Of a stretch of DNA of 64,000 nt, positions 31,641 through 42,150 are shown piece by piece. The translations under genes were made by a program, and so were the position numbers. Numbering within the stretch: position 1 is the first letter of the stretch; every line of letters starts with the position of its first letter. The notes below the pieces were generated by a model, which was not told the origin of the DNA, ran no database searches, and saw nothing but the letters and a program-made list of their open reading frames with translations. The stretch comes from Phymatolithon calcareum (Eukaryota; Rhodophyta; Florideophyceae; Hapalidiales), in contig OZ345367.1 of NCBI GenBank assembly GCA_977006965.1, positions 1,054,001 through 1,118,000 of the forward strand, in the 5' to 3' direction.

Positions 31641-32411
31641 GATAACCCTGAATCGTAGTATTGAAGGCGTGCATACCAGCATATGATAGATCCTGCAGTA
31701 TGATAGACGTCGTACCTTCTCTGCTTTCTATGCCCCTCAATTAATTATCACACATTTCAGCAAAATTTTACATGGCCCAAGAATAGTTTACCCAAAATAT
31801 GCGAACGTATTCTTATTTTTTGACCTGACAGGTCCGTAATGCACCGGTGTATCCAGTTCCGGGCAATAACTGCGGTATACAGATCGCATGCACCAGTGCA
31901 CCTCTCGTCAACATAATTGGGTTGATCCCACTGCCCGGAAAGCACTGGAACATCAGAAATGACTCACTTATTATAACACTACCAGCAGTGAAAATGTGTG
32001 CGGAATAACGGCGCGTATGACACCGGTGTTGATTCTTCATGAAATTCGAAATTTTGTGACTTTATTACGATTGGCGTCCAGACAGGGCTCTGGCCGGTGT
32101 GCGGGTATCATATTGAAACAATAGGGCCTAATGCAAACACGTCCGAGCTTCTAGAAGCAGCATTTGTGGCCCAGCTGGGAAAGCCATACGGTCTATTGTA
32201 CTGTACTGCACTGCCCGAGAAGGGCCTGTCAAAGACTTGAGCTTGTTTGGGGTTAGAGTATGATTCTGTAGGTCCGTGAACTGCACAGCACATCGTGCGG
32301 GCCGCACGAAGTCGTGGACGGTCCACGCGCCCGACCAAACTCAACAGCTGGCGGGGCCACCGCTGGGGTCCTCAGTGCCAGGGGCATTCCCATACCGGTC
32401 GGTTTCATACA

Positions 32412-32440
32412 TAAATGCGCATAATGATGATGCGCATTTA
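32412..32440. repeat. Hairpin, 11-bp perfect stem
   Basis: TAAATGCGCAT at 32412-32422 pairs exactly with 32430-32440 across a 7-nt loop. Confidence 0.65.
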
Positions 32441-35400
32441 GGGTATTTGATGTCAGATGTTGGCCAGGTTGCCGAACACTGGTGCCACGGCTGATCTATT
32501 TTGCGCAAATTTGCATTTATGCCTTTATTTCTTGTTCCAACGGCGCATGGATGAACCAGTGCTGGGCGCCGCGGCCGTTCATGGCACTGTTGTTGCTGCG
32601 GGAGGTGACTCCAGTTGTTCCTGCTGCAGTTGCTGTGACGGAATTCCTTGTCCTGAGGCGACCTCTTACCCAAGTGACTGTAACCTTTTTACAGTTGTGC
32701 TTCCGTACAGAAGGCACCGTCTTGGCCAATGCCAGAAACAGCACATTCAATGCATCGAAGATCAACGCCGACGTTTCGAATGAAGCTGTAGTAATTTAGG
32801 AGCTTTCAATTCTTCAATATGTTCAAACATTAGAGAACACGGCATCTGGGTGGTACTTTTTTCTTTCCCCCCTTTGTTTTTGTTTAGGTTTTCTATCCAT
32901 ATTGCTGCATAGTCAAAACGGAGAGCAGGCAAAATGATTTATGTGGCGTACATCGCAAAGGATCGTTGTTGATATTGAGCAATCGTACTAACGTATAGAA
33001 ATCGATTTTCTACTGCATTCGTTTCTTCCCCCAAATAGAGGTCGGCGTTGGGGTCATGATTTGGAGTCTGAGCAGTGATTGACCTAACTGCGCTTCACCG
33101 ATCGGAACCAAGAGATTGAATCTGAATGCGAAAGACATACTTGAGCCCTCACTCCGGGAGAGGTTCGTATCAGGGGGTCATAGAAGAGTAGAATTTGATC
33201 GATAAAACCGGTGAGGCATTGCCTTGTCACTTAATCCTGGCGTTTTTGGATCTTGAATAGCTAAGTTGCGGAAGAACCAAGCCTATTTTAGTTCAAAATG
33301 GTTCTACGGTTTCAAATTGTCGGTCTTTGTCGTCAAAAGCAGCTCAGTCAATCCCTCTGCACTTATTACTCATAAATCCGAACGTTCGTGTCAAAGACTT
33401 TCCCATTTCTCCAGCTTAACCGCTTCGAAGGCACGAAACTTAGTTAATCCGCTACTGAAAAAGCGCGGTTGCAAAACTAGAAGACTTCTAGTTTCGTGGT
33501 TAGATTGGAGTGGTAAAATACGCTTGGGTTCAATGGGCATGGGCCACCTCATTGAGCGGATGGCAATTGCTGTGGTTTCCATTGGTATCGATACATTCCT
33601 TGGGGCAATGCCAGAAAGGGGGCTATCTAAACCCGCTGACGGCCCTCGGTCGAGTTGACGCCAGAAGCACTGAGCTCTTAAAATGTGGAAAGCATGGAAT
33701 TCCAATGGAGTAAAGTTGGAATTACATGATTTCTACAGAAAGATTTGCCACAAGGCTTGTCAAAGAATATGCGCCATGCGGAACGGAGCACGGCGAACGA
33801 CACTGCGCTGAAGGAGGGCTTGCGTCGCATTTCCAAAGGCCCACCCGGACGCAGCTAGTGACCATTCAGACTATCCGTTGCTTATTGGATGATCCTGCAG
33901 TACTAATAAATACTTTTATACTAATTCTACTGAACAGTAGTAGAATAACTACTAATTCTAGTACTGTAGGATAAAAAGACTGCTGAGAGTGCCTCTGCTT
34001 TATCGCAATCAACTGTGGACTCTCCCCCTAATCATGCAAACTAGTGTACCATTGAATAGGGTTTGGTGCAGTTTCGTAAGGGGTTGCTTGTACACATTCA
34101 TCGCGAGCGCAGTGGCCTTTGAGGAACACTCAGGTATATAGCCGGACATCATGTCCGGACAACGGGAAAAACGATACAGTACCGAACTGTAGACACGAGT
34201 GTGCCAGTGCCATGTCCACTGCAAGCAGGTGGTACAGTATGCACAAACCGGTCGGCATCGTTCGCGTTCAATTTCGTGCAGATTCACGCACGAAGCTGCA
34301 TTTCAGGGGGTTTCAAATTCATTGCAAAAAGATAGCACCTGTCTATTTCAAAAGGATGAAAATTGCAGAGGAATATCCTACGAAGAATTTTCTATGCTTT
34401 CCAGGCAAATAGAAAACCGGAAACAGGGTCTGATGTACTGTAAGCAACCAACCAGCAGTTGCAAATGGCATGTAAGTGACATAAGTGGGTGTGAAAATAG
34501 ATCCAGAAAGACCAGAACCTCCCATTACGGCAAGGTGTACTTCCGTGGCTCCTAGGCACCTGGGAAAGGCGTTCTACGACGTAGGCTAAGTTCATTTTGG
34601 ACTTGACCATGATGATGATGATCATCTGGAAACATCATCAAGCACATGATGACCATGTACTTCATGATGCATGTTGTTGGAACAGGACACCCGTGCAGTA
34701 CTGACACCCACAAAAAAATAAAAATAGCTTCCTGTCCTGTACTGCACACTGCCGTGGTTGCTGCGAGGGAGGCGCCCCGCATGGAGAAGATTCACTCAAG
34801 AAGCCTCTCGTATCTCCCAATCCGCGTTGCCGCAAGCAGTGCTGTGGACTCGTCGACCCCCCAGAAGCTGAAATTGAAAGCCAAGTGTTGCAACTGTGTG
34901 TCAAGTGGAAATGCCGAGTACGATACAAGACGGCACTCATTGCGGCTGACCGGGCAAGACAGAGCAGCGACATCTGCGTTCATCATCACATTTTGGAACA
35001 TTCGGAGTCTCGTGTGCCGACGTCTTCCTCACCGAAATGGGCCTCCAATAGCCATTCAGTGTGAGTCATCCACATGTAGTGCAGGATGAGGAATGGCTAG
35101 ATGCAGGACAAATTCATGCCCAGCAAAAGCTGCCGTTAGTTCATGGGGTGAAGTGCACTGGTTTTTCCTTAGCGAAAGGTGTGGCTTACGAGGTCCTATG
35201 ATGAATGGAAACTATCGCGCTGACGATTGTTCTACAAATTAGGCAAAGGTCTTAGCTGGTATTTTGCGAACCATGGAAAACAGATTTCAGAAGCGTTTGT
35301 CAGGGGCTTGCAGTGAAAATGCAAATCGCAATGAAGACTGAAGTACCGACAGCTTAGCATCAGTTCTTGTTAAGAGACACTGGTGTTAACCACTGACGAC

Positions 35401-35807
35401 GAATGTTCTTGCCGGGAAGTCGGAAGCCCTTGATGAACGTCGTCGGTTTAACACTACCTGGAAGTAGCAGGAGGTATCGGATGAGGAAGAACGAGTCAAA
35501 TCCTTATCGCGTTTCCAGAACAAATTAATATATGGGTGGCGTTCGAAAGGTCCTTCGTTGTTGTGAATGTGCATTCCGGGACAGACCCAATGCATTCCAA
35601 TGCACTTATGTAAATGAATGCTTTTCCAGAGCCCTCTCAACCCTGACGGACGAATGTGCGAACAAAGAAACGGCTCTTGCCGCGTAGAAAGCAAGAGATT
35701 GCTCCTGCACTCTGTGGAAGTCAAGTGTAAGTTGAGGTTTTTATGCGCAGGAGGCAAGAGCTTTCTCTTAGAGAAAATCACCGGTGAGCGGTGGCTCAAC
35801 TTGAGCC

Positions 35808-36175
35808 ATGTGGTGTTTTGTACACTTCTAATTTTTAAATAAGAAGTGTACAAAACACCACATTACAACTCTCGAGTTTGAACGCATTGAGTGAGCGGCT
35901 CAACGCGTTCAGACTCGAGAGTTTTTCCATCAAATTTCGAGTGCTCGAGTTTTTCCAGTCAATTGTACTATAATTGACTGGGTTACCCCGGGGTGCGAAC
36001 TGCGAAAACTCGAATGTGCCATAGTTTACGGCCAACGAATATATTATATTCGTGAGAGATCTCGATTATTATCGGGTGCACTTTTCATTTTTATCACCGA
36101 TGTGACAGAGAAAGTACGAATGTGCGAACAAGCACCCAGAATTCGAATTCTCGGTGCCTGTTCTCACGTTCGTAC
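35808..36175. repeat. Cluster of four foldbacks
   Basis: Within 370 bp there are: a perfect 22-bp stem (35808-35829 with 35842-35863, 12-nt loop); a 25-bp stem with two mismatches (35867-35891 with 35899-35923); a 10-bp stem (35955-35964 with 35972-35981); and an imperfect stem of about 24 bp (36112-36136 with 36152-36175). The arms of different hairpins are not copies of each other. CTCGAG and GAGTTTTTCC recur between them. Confidence 0.85.
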
Positions 36176-37906
36176 TTGCTGCTTACAGCACTCTAATTTT
36201 TGCGATTGCAGCAAGAAACAAAAGACGATTCAAGCCAAATTCTGTTCGCCTTCGTAATAGAAACGTCTGTGCCGTGTCTAGTTTAAATATTTATTAAATT
36301 GTATCTTTTCAACAGAGGGAAAGAACCACAGCTAGACTCTTTCGAAACAAAGCATGACGATCTGCATTATCATCGAGGTCAATTATGGTCCCCAAACCAC
36401 ACCCGAATAATCGAGACTGCTCTGAGCTAAATATTAGGGCGGAAAAAATTTCCAGTACAGTAAACAGAGAACAACTCTCTCCTTCAGGGGACCCGTGGAG
36501 TTTGCAAAGCAGAGCCTTGTTTGAGCAGATTGAGAAGCCGAGGGCGAGCGCTGTGAAGTCCGTACGCTCCACAGGATGCATAATTTTGTAATTGAGCCTC
36601 GTTTTCAATTACATATATGATATAGAAATAGTAATTGGTTCAATTCTCATACCGAACAGTATTCATTTAGGGTAATTTCAATATTGTGTCCTGTTGTTGG
36701 AGCACGGAAAACCTGGGATCCTGCCTTTGTCGGACATAATGGTCAACTCTTTATGCCGCACCATCGTATGTGGCCATCGTTTTGGTGACAGGGCAGTCCA
36801 GGTTGAATAAGGGCATCGTGCATGTCCCTTTTGCCCTTCTTCATGGATGGCTTTTTTTCACCTCAGCTTGATTTGATTCTACTCATGCCCGGAATGCATT
36901 CCTCACGGCAATGATGCGATTGTCGCCATTACGAAAGAGTAATTCAGCCTCACATCTTCGTTTACATTTGCCACGTCTTCTCGGACTGAATCGAGACCAC
37001 AACCCGCGCGTCGATCCAAACGGGTTTCTGAGGAGATCGGTTGCCCCGTTTATGATGATGAAGTCAGTCCTGAATTGTGTTTTCGAAAAGTCAATTGAAA
37101 TGGAAGCAGAGTAGGCACATCTCTTCAATTCGCGTTTCCACCCTATTGTCAGCTTCGACCCATTCCATCCACCGAATACATTCCGTAGAACCTCAACGTG
37201 CACATCATCATCGATTACATGACACCATGCTATCATGTGCCTTGTTTCCCTTTGTATGTCTCGTGTGCCCCTGCCGAGCAGTATCACGGTAAGTTTGTTT
37301 CATCTCTTGACGAGGAGTATTTTGATGAAAACCCGACGGTATCCGACGCCTCCTACCTTACTTGGCATATCTTGGAGAAAAACCAGCGGCTCAACAAGTC
37401 GTTCTGAATACTTGTTCCCATTTTCTTTATGTAACTCACAGCAAAACTAACTTCCATATTCATATGTTCGCTGCCGTGTTACGACGATGTGTTCACGCTC
37501 AAGGCAAGGACGCGCCTGAATTTTGTATTTGAGGCTCCGTACAACGTGGCGTGTTAAGCCGGGCGGATCGAGGAACAAGCATTCAACTGAGATGGATCAT
37601 TTTGAACTTGGTGAGAGTAGGCTGAATGTGCCGGATTTGACGTATCGAACTTGGGAACCAGAGCAGTTTACCTGCATGGACTAACGGTTAAATGCACTCT
37701 ATGAGTGCCAACTTTCGTGAAACGACTTTTACGGAAAATTGACTAATAATCTAAGAAATTTGAAGCAATCAGTAGTTTTGAACTCGGGGCAGTGTGCTGC
37801 GCACTATTTATTTGTGCACGGCACGAAGACGATGACGGCGCACAGTGTACATCTGCTCAATTGCGTTGCAAAGGAACGTGTGCAACGTTCGTGGGTTGAA
37901 GAGTTT

Positions 37907-37928
37907 GAGCACATCACGTGATGTGCTC
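37907..37928. repeat. Perfect 22-bp palindrome with CACGTG centre
   Basis: GAGCACATCACGTGATGTGCTC reads the same on both strands. The G-box-type CACGTG core is a classical bHLH/bZIP site. It lies 300 bp upstream of the bHLH gene starting at 38229. A second CACGTG follows at about 37933. Autoregulation is possible but speculative. Confidence 0.75.
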
Positions 37929-38068
37929 CAACACGTGATGTGAGCAATTCGTAGGCGATTCGTTGCTCACCTATCAAAATATAAGAAAATAACATATTTC
38001 TTCAATCTCTTGCAAGGTCGCGTTGTAATTTGTCGCATATTTCCACTGCTAGTTCTCACCGTCTTCTT

Positions 38069-38141
38069 TAACAACCACGAACCTCAACCGAGGCTCAATT
38101 GATTCGCCAGTCAAGGTACTCTACCACTGCACTATTGCCCT
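38069..38141 (-). pseudogene. tRNA-like sequence, probably degenerate
   Basis: On the minus strand this 73-nt stretch has a convincing D-arm and A-box (GTGC AGTGGTAGA GTAC after T8-A9), then TTGA / TCAA as a four-base anticodon stem around CTGGCGAA. The T-arm region has CGGTTGAGGTTCG rather than a clean GGTTCGANTCC, and the acceptor ends pair over only about five positions. It has tRNA length but is not a normal tRNA. It is probably a decayed tRNA or tRNA-derived element. It lies 88 bp upstream of the bHLH ATG. Confidence 0.3.
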
Positions 38142-38228
38142 TCGGTCGCCGACCAAGGACGTCATCAGGTGAAACTTTCTGTCGTGCTTTTACAAGTTGA
38201 GGTTCCACGCCCAGCTTCCAGGGTGGTC

Positions 38229-39314
38229 ATGACCCACGACGATGAAATGAAACTGCATACTCTGCTTTCCGAGATGCACACTGACGCACAAACCGTAAAT
38301 CTTCACGTCCCTCGCCCGATCCGTTCCGAGCGTTCGTTCTGCAGCGACGCCCCGACGGAGGTGGACACCCGCCCCGGCAGCCATCAAAGCCCGGCGAGAC
38401 GCGGGGCGAAACGTGAACGTGCCTTGCACAGCGGACAGGACGCTACCTCAATGTCGCATGAAGACGATGACCCGAGTGTGCGTCGTGAGCACCATAACAA
38501 GCATACTCGGAAATGTCGCGCGCGACTCAAGCAGAAATTTGATGCCGTCCTGGACATGCTACCGGACCCGGCTCCAAATCAAGAAGTCAAGCACAAAGTG
38601 CAGATTCTTGATTATGCCATGCAGATGTTCAACACTCTTGGTGCAGAGCTCACTGAGCTCGAGATGACGCTGGCATTACACTCCCATCACAACTTGTTGC
38701 GCTGGGTGGATACGTTTGCGCGTAAGGAACAGGACATTTCGTCTGCATTGCGTCCATTTCTTGATATTTTCTGCTCGAAACGAGCGTGGGTGTATGCAGA
38801 GGTATGGCGTCCCGCCAATGCGGACCCGCAAGCAACTTCTGTGGACGATGATGCGCCACGCGATATGTTTGTTGAGGATTTCGTTGTCAAGGAAAGCCCC
38901 TGGTGCTCAAAACATATGACAGACAAGCTTCGTCTTCTCGGTGAGCGATTTGTGCGTACGCAAGAAGTGATTCCCAGCACGGATCGCCAGCTCGAGATGA
39001 CTGTGGAAACTCTTCAACCGCAGGTCACAAACGGGCTTGTCGGGTTCGACAACCAGCGGTCACGATTGCTGGCTGAGGCTGGAATCGGCACGAGCATGCT
39101 TGTCCCGGTGACGGTGGATGCTGAGGTGGTTAGAATTGTCGCATTTTACGATATTCGCGAGCGTCAGGTTGACGCGGAAACCAAGAGATTGGCCGTGTTC
39201 ATCGCGACGAGTATTGGAAACGTGCATAATGCGGCCGTGCAAGAGCGGGGTGTAAAACATAGGCAAGTAGCTGGCGGTGGTCGTGGCGGGCCTTCAAGTC
39301 GGGCACGCGCATGA
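38229..39314 (+). CDS. bHLH-type transcription factor with C-terminal GAF-like domain
   Basis: A 361-residue single-exon protein from ATG 38229; a GTG extension to 38169 is unlikely. Residues about 84-145 form a bHLH: basic part RREHHNKHTRKCRARL, helix 1 KQKFDAVLDMLP, a short loop, then helix 2 HKVQILDYAMQMFNTLGAELTELE. The residue that normally is Glu in the H-x3-E-R pattern is Thr93 here (His89, Thr93, Arg97), so canonical E-box contact may be altered. Residues about 160-345 look like a GAF-type sensor: ISSALRPFLDIFCSKRAWVYAEVWRP, then AEAGIGTSMLVPVTVDAEVVRIVAFYD and a final helix. That suggests ligand- or redox-controlled transcription. bHLH plus GAF-like is known in some plant and algal regulators. 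The C-terminus is a basic Gly/Arg tail. Confidence 0.8.
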   Translation: MTHDDEMKLHTLLSEMHTDAQTVNLHVPRPIRSERSFCSDAPTEVDTRPGSHQSPARRGAKRERALHSGQDATSMSHEDDDPSVRREHHNKHTRKCRARLKQKFDAVLDMLPDPAPNQEVKHKVQILDYAMQMFNTLGAELTELEMTLALHSHHNLLRWVDTFARKEQDISSALRPFLDIFCSKRAWVYAEVWRPANADPQATSVDDDAPRDMFVEDFVVKESPWCSKHMTDKLRLLGERFVRTQEVIPSTDRQLEMTVETLQPQVTNGLVGFDNQRSRLLAEAGIGTSMLVPVTVDAEVVRIVAFYDIRERQVDAETKRLAVFIATSIGNVHNAAVQERGVKHRQVAGGGRGGPSSRARA

Positions 39315-39464
39315 CATTTCGAGCAGGAAACTTGAGTCGCATGTAAAATTCTGTGGATCGTTTTTCGTATTTTGTAAATAATAAATGTGTGGTGGCAAAC
39401 CTTCAAGGTTATTTGGCCTTGTACAATTCGTATCTTGCGACGTCCGAGCACTGCGCAAGGGGAA

Positions 39465-40121
39465 ATGAATCAATCGTCCCTCGAAAGCAAAAAATCAAAT
39501 ACAATTCCCATGACCTCTACCAAAGCCGCGGTCATACTTAAGCGCGAGCTGAGGAAAAAGGTGCGAAATGCATTGGAAAGCATGTCGCCCGCCGCAATTA
39601 AGCAGGAAAGTGAAGTTGTATCACAGATGATGATCGCCGACCCCAACTATGTGGCCGCCAAGACTGTGGCGCTATATTCGTCCATGGCGAAAGAGGTTGA
39701 CACTTCTCCACTTCTCAATGATGCATTTGCGCGCAACAAGCGCGTCTTCATGCCGCGCGTGACGAGCAAGGAGCGACACGAAATGAAATTACTTGAATGC
39801 TTTTCCATGAACGAGATTAAAACATGGGAGGCAAGTTCGTGGGGCATTCATGAACCGCCGGTGGACGGTCGTGCGGAAACTCCAAACGATATTTATCTCG
39901 ATGTATTGATAATTCCCGGTGTGGCGTTCAGTCTTGACGGTGCGCGATGCGGGCATGGGATGGGATTTTACGACACTTTTCTTGCAAATTATGCACGGAA
40001 GGCCGGAAAGTTACCGCATATAATGGCACCAGCGCTCTCGCCGCAGATTGTGGACGAGGTACCGATGTCGGAGCAAGATAAACGTGTGGATAAGGTGTTC
40101 TCCGTGAGGTCTGTTCTATAG
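39465..40121 (+). CDS. 5-formyltetrahydrofolate cyclo-ligase
   Basis: A 218-residue protein from ATG 39465; a second ATG at 39510 (MTSTKAAV) is an equally good start. The enzyme uses ATP to convert 5-formyl-THF to 5,10-methenyl-THF, the only route returning 5-formyl-THF to the folate pool. Family features: an N-terminal helix with KRELRKKVRNALESM, a substrate strand VALYSSMAKEVDT, PRVTSKERHEMKL, LDVLIIPGVAFSLDGARCGHGMGFYD with the glycine-rich ATP loop at 163-170, and the DKRVDKVFSV end. It is of usual length, without an obvious transit peptide, and probably cytosolic. It converges on the small gene at 40183-40449 with 61 bp between stop codons. Confidence 0.95.
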   Translation: MNQSSLESKKSNTIPMTSTKAAVILKRELRKKVRNALESMSPAAIKQESEVVSQMMIADPNYVAAKTVALYSSMAKEVDTSPLLNDAFARNKRVFMPRVTSKERHEMKLLECFSMNEIKTWEASSWGIHEPPVDGRAETPNDIYLDVLIIPGVAFSLDGARCGHGMGFYDTFLANYARKAGKLPHIMAPALSPQIVDEVPMSEQDKRVDKVFSVRSVL

Positions 40122-40182
40122 TTTCGCGGCGTTTGAGGATGGTAAGTTTAAAGCGGATTGGATTGGAGTAGTCTCGGCAGCA

Positions 40183-40449
40183 TTAGTATTGCGCAGAAAC
40201 ACAATTCGATCCATTGCTCTTGCATAATCGCCTCCACAGTCTCTCTGCTTCGTCTTCAAGGTCAGCTTGGTGCAGTCTCGCAATGATGGACAGGCGAAGG
40301 TCTGTCGACAAGTTGTTGAAGTCCTCCAGGAGTTCGCGAAGTGCATTGAGCACCAGATTTGCGTTTAGAGATGTGGTATTTTCTGACTCAGTCTCGGCTT
40401 CTGATGCGACTCTCAGGGAGCATGTTTGTTTCTTCTGTTCTTCTGACAT
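40183..40449 (-). CDS. Small helical unknown protein
   Basis: An 88-residue ATG frame. After a polar N-terminus rich in Ser, Thr and Glu, residues 27-75 form amphipathic helices (ANLVLNALRELLEDFNNL, then RLSIIARLHQADLEDEAERLWRRL). That regular heptad-like pattern is unlike shadow frames. I recognise no family. It is tail-to-tail with the cyclo-ligase gene and about 490 bp from the CIAO2 start. It could be the subunit of a small complex, but no evidence says which. Confidence 0.5.
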   Translation of the reverse strand: MSEEQKKQTCSLRVASEAETESENTTSLNANLVLNALRELLEDFNNLSTDLRLSIIARLHQADLEDEAERLWRRLCKSNGSNCVSAQY

Positions 40450-40939
40450 TGCAAGAAGAGGTCAAAGAATGGTAGTCGACCGTGCTGATGACAGGGATTA
40501 CTTGGGCAATGTGGTACACTAATGTTGTAAATTTTATTGGCCGTACAGGGACACTCGCCTCCCTTTCGGTTGGCATGGTTTTTCGATTCGAAGAAAGCTG
40601 GTTTTGAAAAAGTAATGTACTACTCTGTCGCACTGTGAAAACGATACTGTACAGTAGCAGGGCACATAAAACGAATGTACAGTCTCAACATCATGTTCTG
40701 TCCTTTCAACCACAGCTGTGCCACAAGATTTACTGTACAATCTCCATTTTTAAGGCATGCAGCCGGAAATATAGCAATTCCACACTGTACAATATCTACA
40801 CGTGTGTATCTTTACCTGAGTTGATCCTGCCACCCGTGGTCGCACGGTGAGAGCAGCGTCGGTTGCTGAGGGAACGCAGTTTCCACGGCAGAAAAACACT
40901 TGTGTCGATCGATCGAAGAATATCCGATCTAGTCTAACC
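40450..40939. other. Divergent intergenic region rich in ACTGTAC
   Basis: These 490 bp lie between divergent starts. ACTGTAC or its complement GTACAGT occurs several times between 40640 and 40800, a local cluster of a motif enriched in the whole window. Confidence 0.5.
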
Positions 40940-41413
40940 ATGGAAGCGTTAGACAACCCCAATCCCACCGTCAAGGCGCGACGGAGTCGAACAGATAAAC
41001 CCGAATCGCTGGCAGACAAGGTTTTCGACGTGATCAGAGACATCCGTGACCCAGAGCATCCTCACACACTCGAGGAACTGTCCGTTGTGTCGCCGTCGTC
41101 GATAACCGTAAAACCTCCACCACTCGACACACCCGGCTACGGCCGTGTGCTAATCTCCTTCACCCCGACCGTACCGCACTGCTCGCTCGCGTCCGTGATC
41201 GGCCTATCAATTCTGCAAAAACTGTCCGAAACTCAAACGCTAGCCGCACACGGCGAACATTACTACAAACTCACAGTGCAATGCGAACCAGGTTCGCATT
41301 CCAACGCCGACGACATCTCCAAGCAACTTGCAGACAAGGAGCGTGTCTCAGCCGCACTGGAGAACCCTCGCATTGTGGCGCTACTTCGCGAGTGTGTGGA
41401 GAACATGCCGTAG
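40940..41413 (+). CDS. CIAO2: CIAO2/MIP18-family cytosolic Fe-S assembly protein
   Basis: A 157-residue single-exon protein, normal for the family (AE7 in plants, FAM96/CIAO2B in animals, Cia2 in yeast). It works in the CIA targeting complex with CIAO1 and MMS19, which passes 4Fe-4S clusters to cytosolic and nuclear proteins such as DNA polymerases and helicases. Evidence: VFDVIRDIRDPEHPHTLEELSVV, the FTPTVPHCS motif with the conserved Cys81, IGLSILQKL, then GSHSNADDISKQLADKERVSAALEN. The frame extends upstream to a GTG at 40847, but the ATG at 40940 fits the known start. It is convergent with signal peptidase subunit 2, with only 11 bp between stop codons. Confidence 0.95.
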   Translation: MEALDNPNPTVKARRSRTDKPESLADKVFDVIRDIRDPEHPHTLEELSVVSPSSITVKPPPLDTPGYGRVLISFTPTVPHCSLASVIGLSILQKLSETQTLAAHGEHYYKLTVQCEPGSHSNADDISKQLADKERVSAALENPRIVALLRECVENMP

Positions 41414-41424
41414 AATAAATTTAG

Positions 41425-42150
41425 TTACTGAGACTTCTTAGAATTGAACTCCGATAACGCGGTGCCTAAATCCTTCTTGAACACCGATTGAAGAAAACGA
41501 CCCTCGGTTGTAAAGTATTTCTCGTATCCTTCACTCATATCCGCTGTTGATCCGCCTCGCGCACGCGTGCAGAGTTGCAACGCATATGTGCTGGACCCCT
41601 TGAGGCCGAGCTTGGAACGTGCCCAGATAGCAGGCACGAAATCCTTCTTGGTGGTCTTTCGAGCTTTTGCCGGTACGACACCCGCGTAAAACGAGGTTCC
41701 CTCCATGAAAAAGATTGCCAAGTTCATTATTCCAGCGCACACTCCATAAAGACCGACGCAGATGATTATGAGCTGTCGATTCTCGGGAAAGGTATACTTG
41801 TTAAAATGTGAATAGAGCGCGGCGATCACGGCAATTGTACCGAAGAGTATCTTGATGTTGCTCGCCATCGTGGCCTCCTCATAGCCCTGCTCCTCCAAGA
41901 ACTGTGCGTGTCATGAAAAATTCAAAATTGTGTGAGGAAGATGTTAAAATACAACCTCAAGAGACGAAGCTCTAGTTGTGCGCAACATCGAAATACGTAC
42001 CGCAATAACTTCGTCATCAAGAAGACGCTTCACCTGCATGAGGTCGTATAGACCAGACTTGTCGATCTTCATGCGTGCCACCCTGTTCGAATCTAGAGAG
42101 CCATTTTCAAAAGATCCACTCGCAGATGATTGTCTCTCTGGCACTGCCAT
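41425..42150 (-). CDS. SPCS2: Signal peptidase complex subunit 2 (SPC25-like)
   Basis: Two exons, 42150-42001 and 41901-41425, with a 99-nt intron (GTACGT donor, ACAG acceptor), give 208 residues, a normal length. The subunit sits in the ER membrane and helps signal peptidase act at the translocon. Evidence: the family start MKIDKSGLYDLMQVKRLLDDEVIAFLEEQGYEE (a KVDKYDG...LDD-like motif), then two adjacent membrane helices at about 70-90 and 95-115 (IAVIAALYSHF, then LIIICVGLYGVCAGIMNLAIFF), and a soluble C-terminal domain ending in DLGTALSEF. The motif crosses the splice site, which supports the intron. The 3' end nearly touches that of CIAO2, so mRNAs of the two genes probably overlap. Confidence 0.85.

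Larger units (their letters stand above)
29901..38228. other. Large gene-poor stretch rich in foldbacks
   Basis: This is 8.3 kb without a supported gene. ORFs such as 36883-37287 (minus) and 37198-37407 (plus) overlap each other and match nothing I know. Foldbacks occur at 31572-31640, 32412-32440, 35808-35863, 35867-35923, 35955-35981, 36112-36175 and 37907-37928. A 14-bp unit is tandemly duplicated at 31350-31377, and a tRNA-like sequence lies at 38069-38141. The upstream region of the bHLH gene (37.9-38.2 kb) belongs here. Confidence 0.55.

Noticed and set aside
34601-34680. ATGATG-rich low-complexity stretch
   Set aside because: It is simple sequence, not a tandem array with a defined unit.
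36883-37407. Overlapping frames of 134 (minus) and 67-71 (plus) codons
   Set aside because: They compete on opposite strands and I recognise nothing in them; a GTAAGT at 37289 alone is not enough to call an exon.
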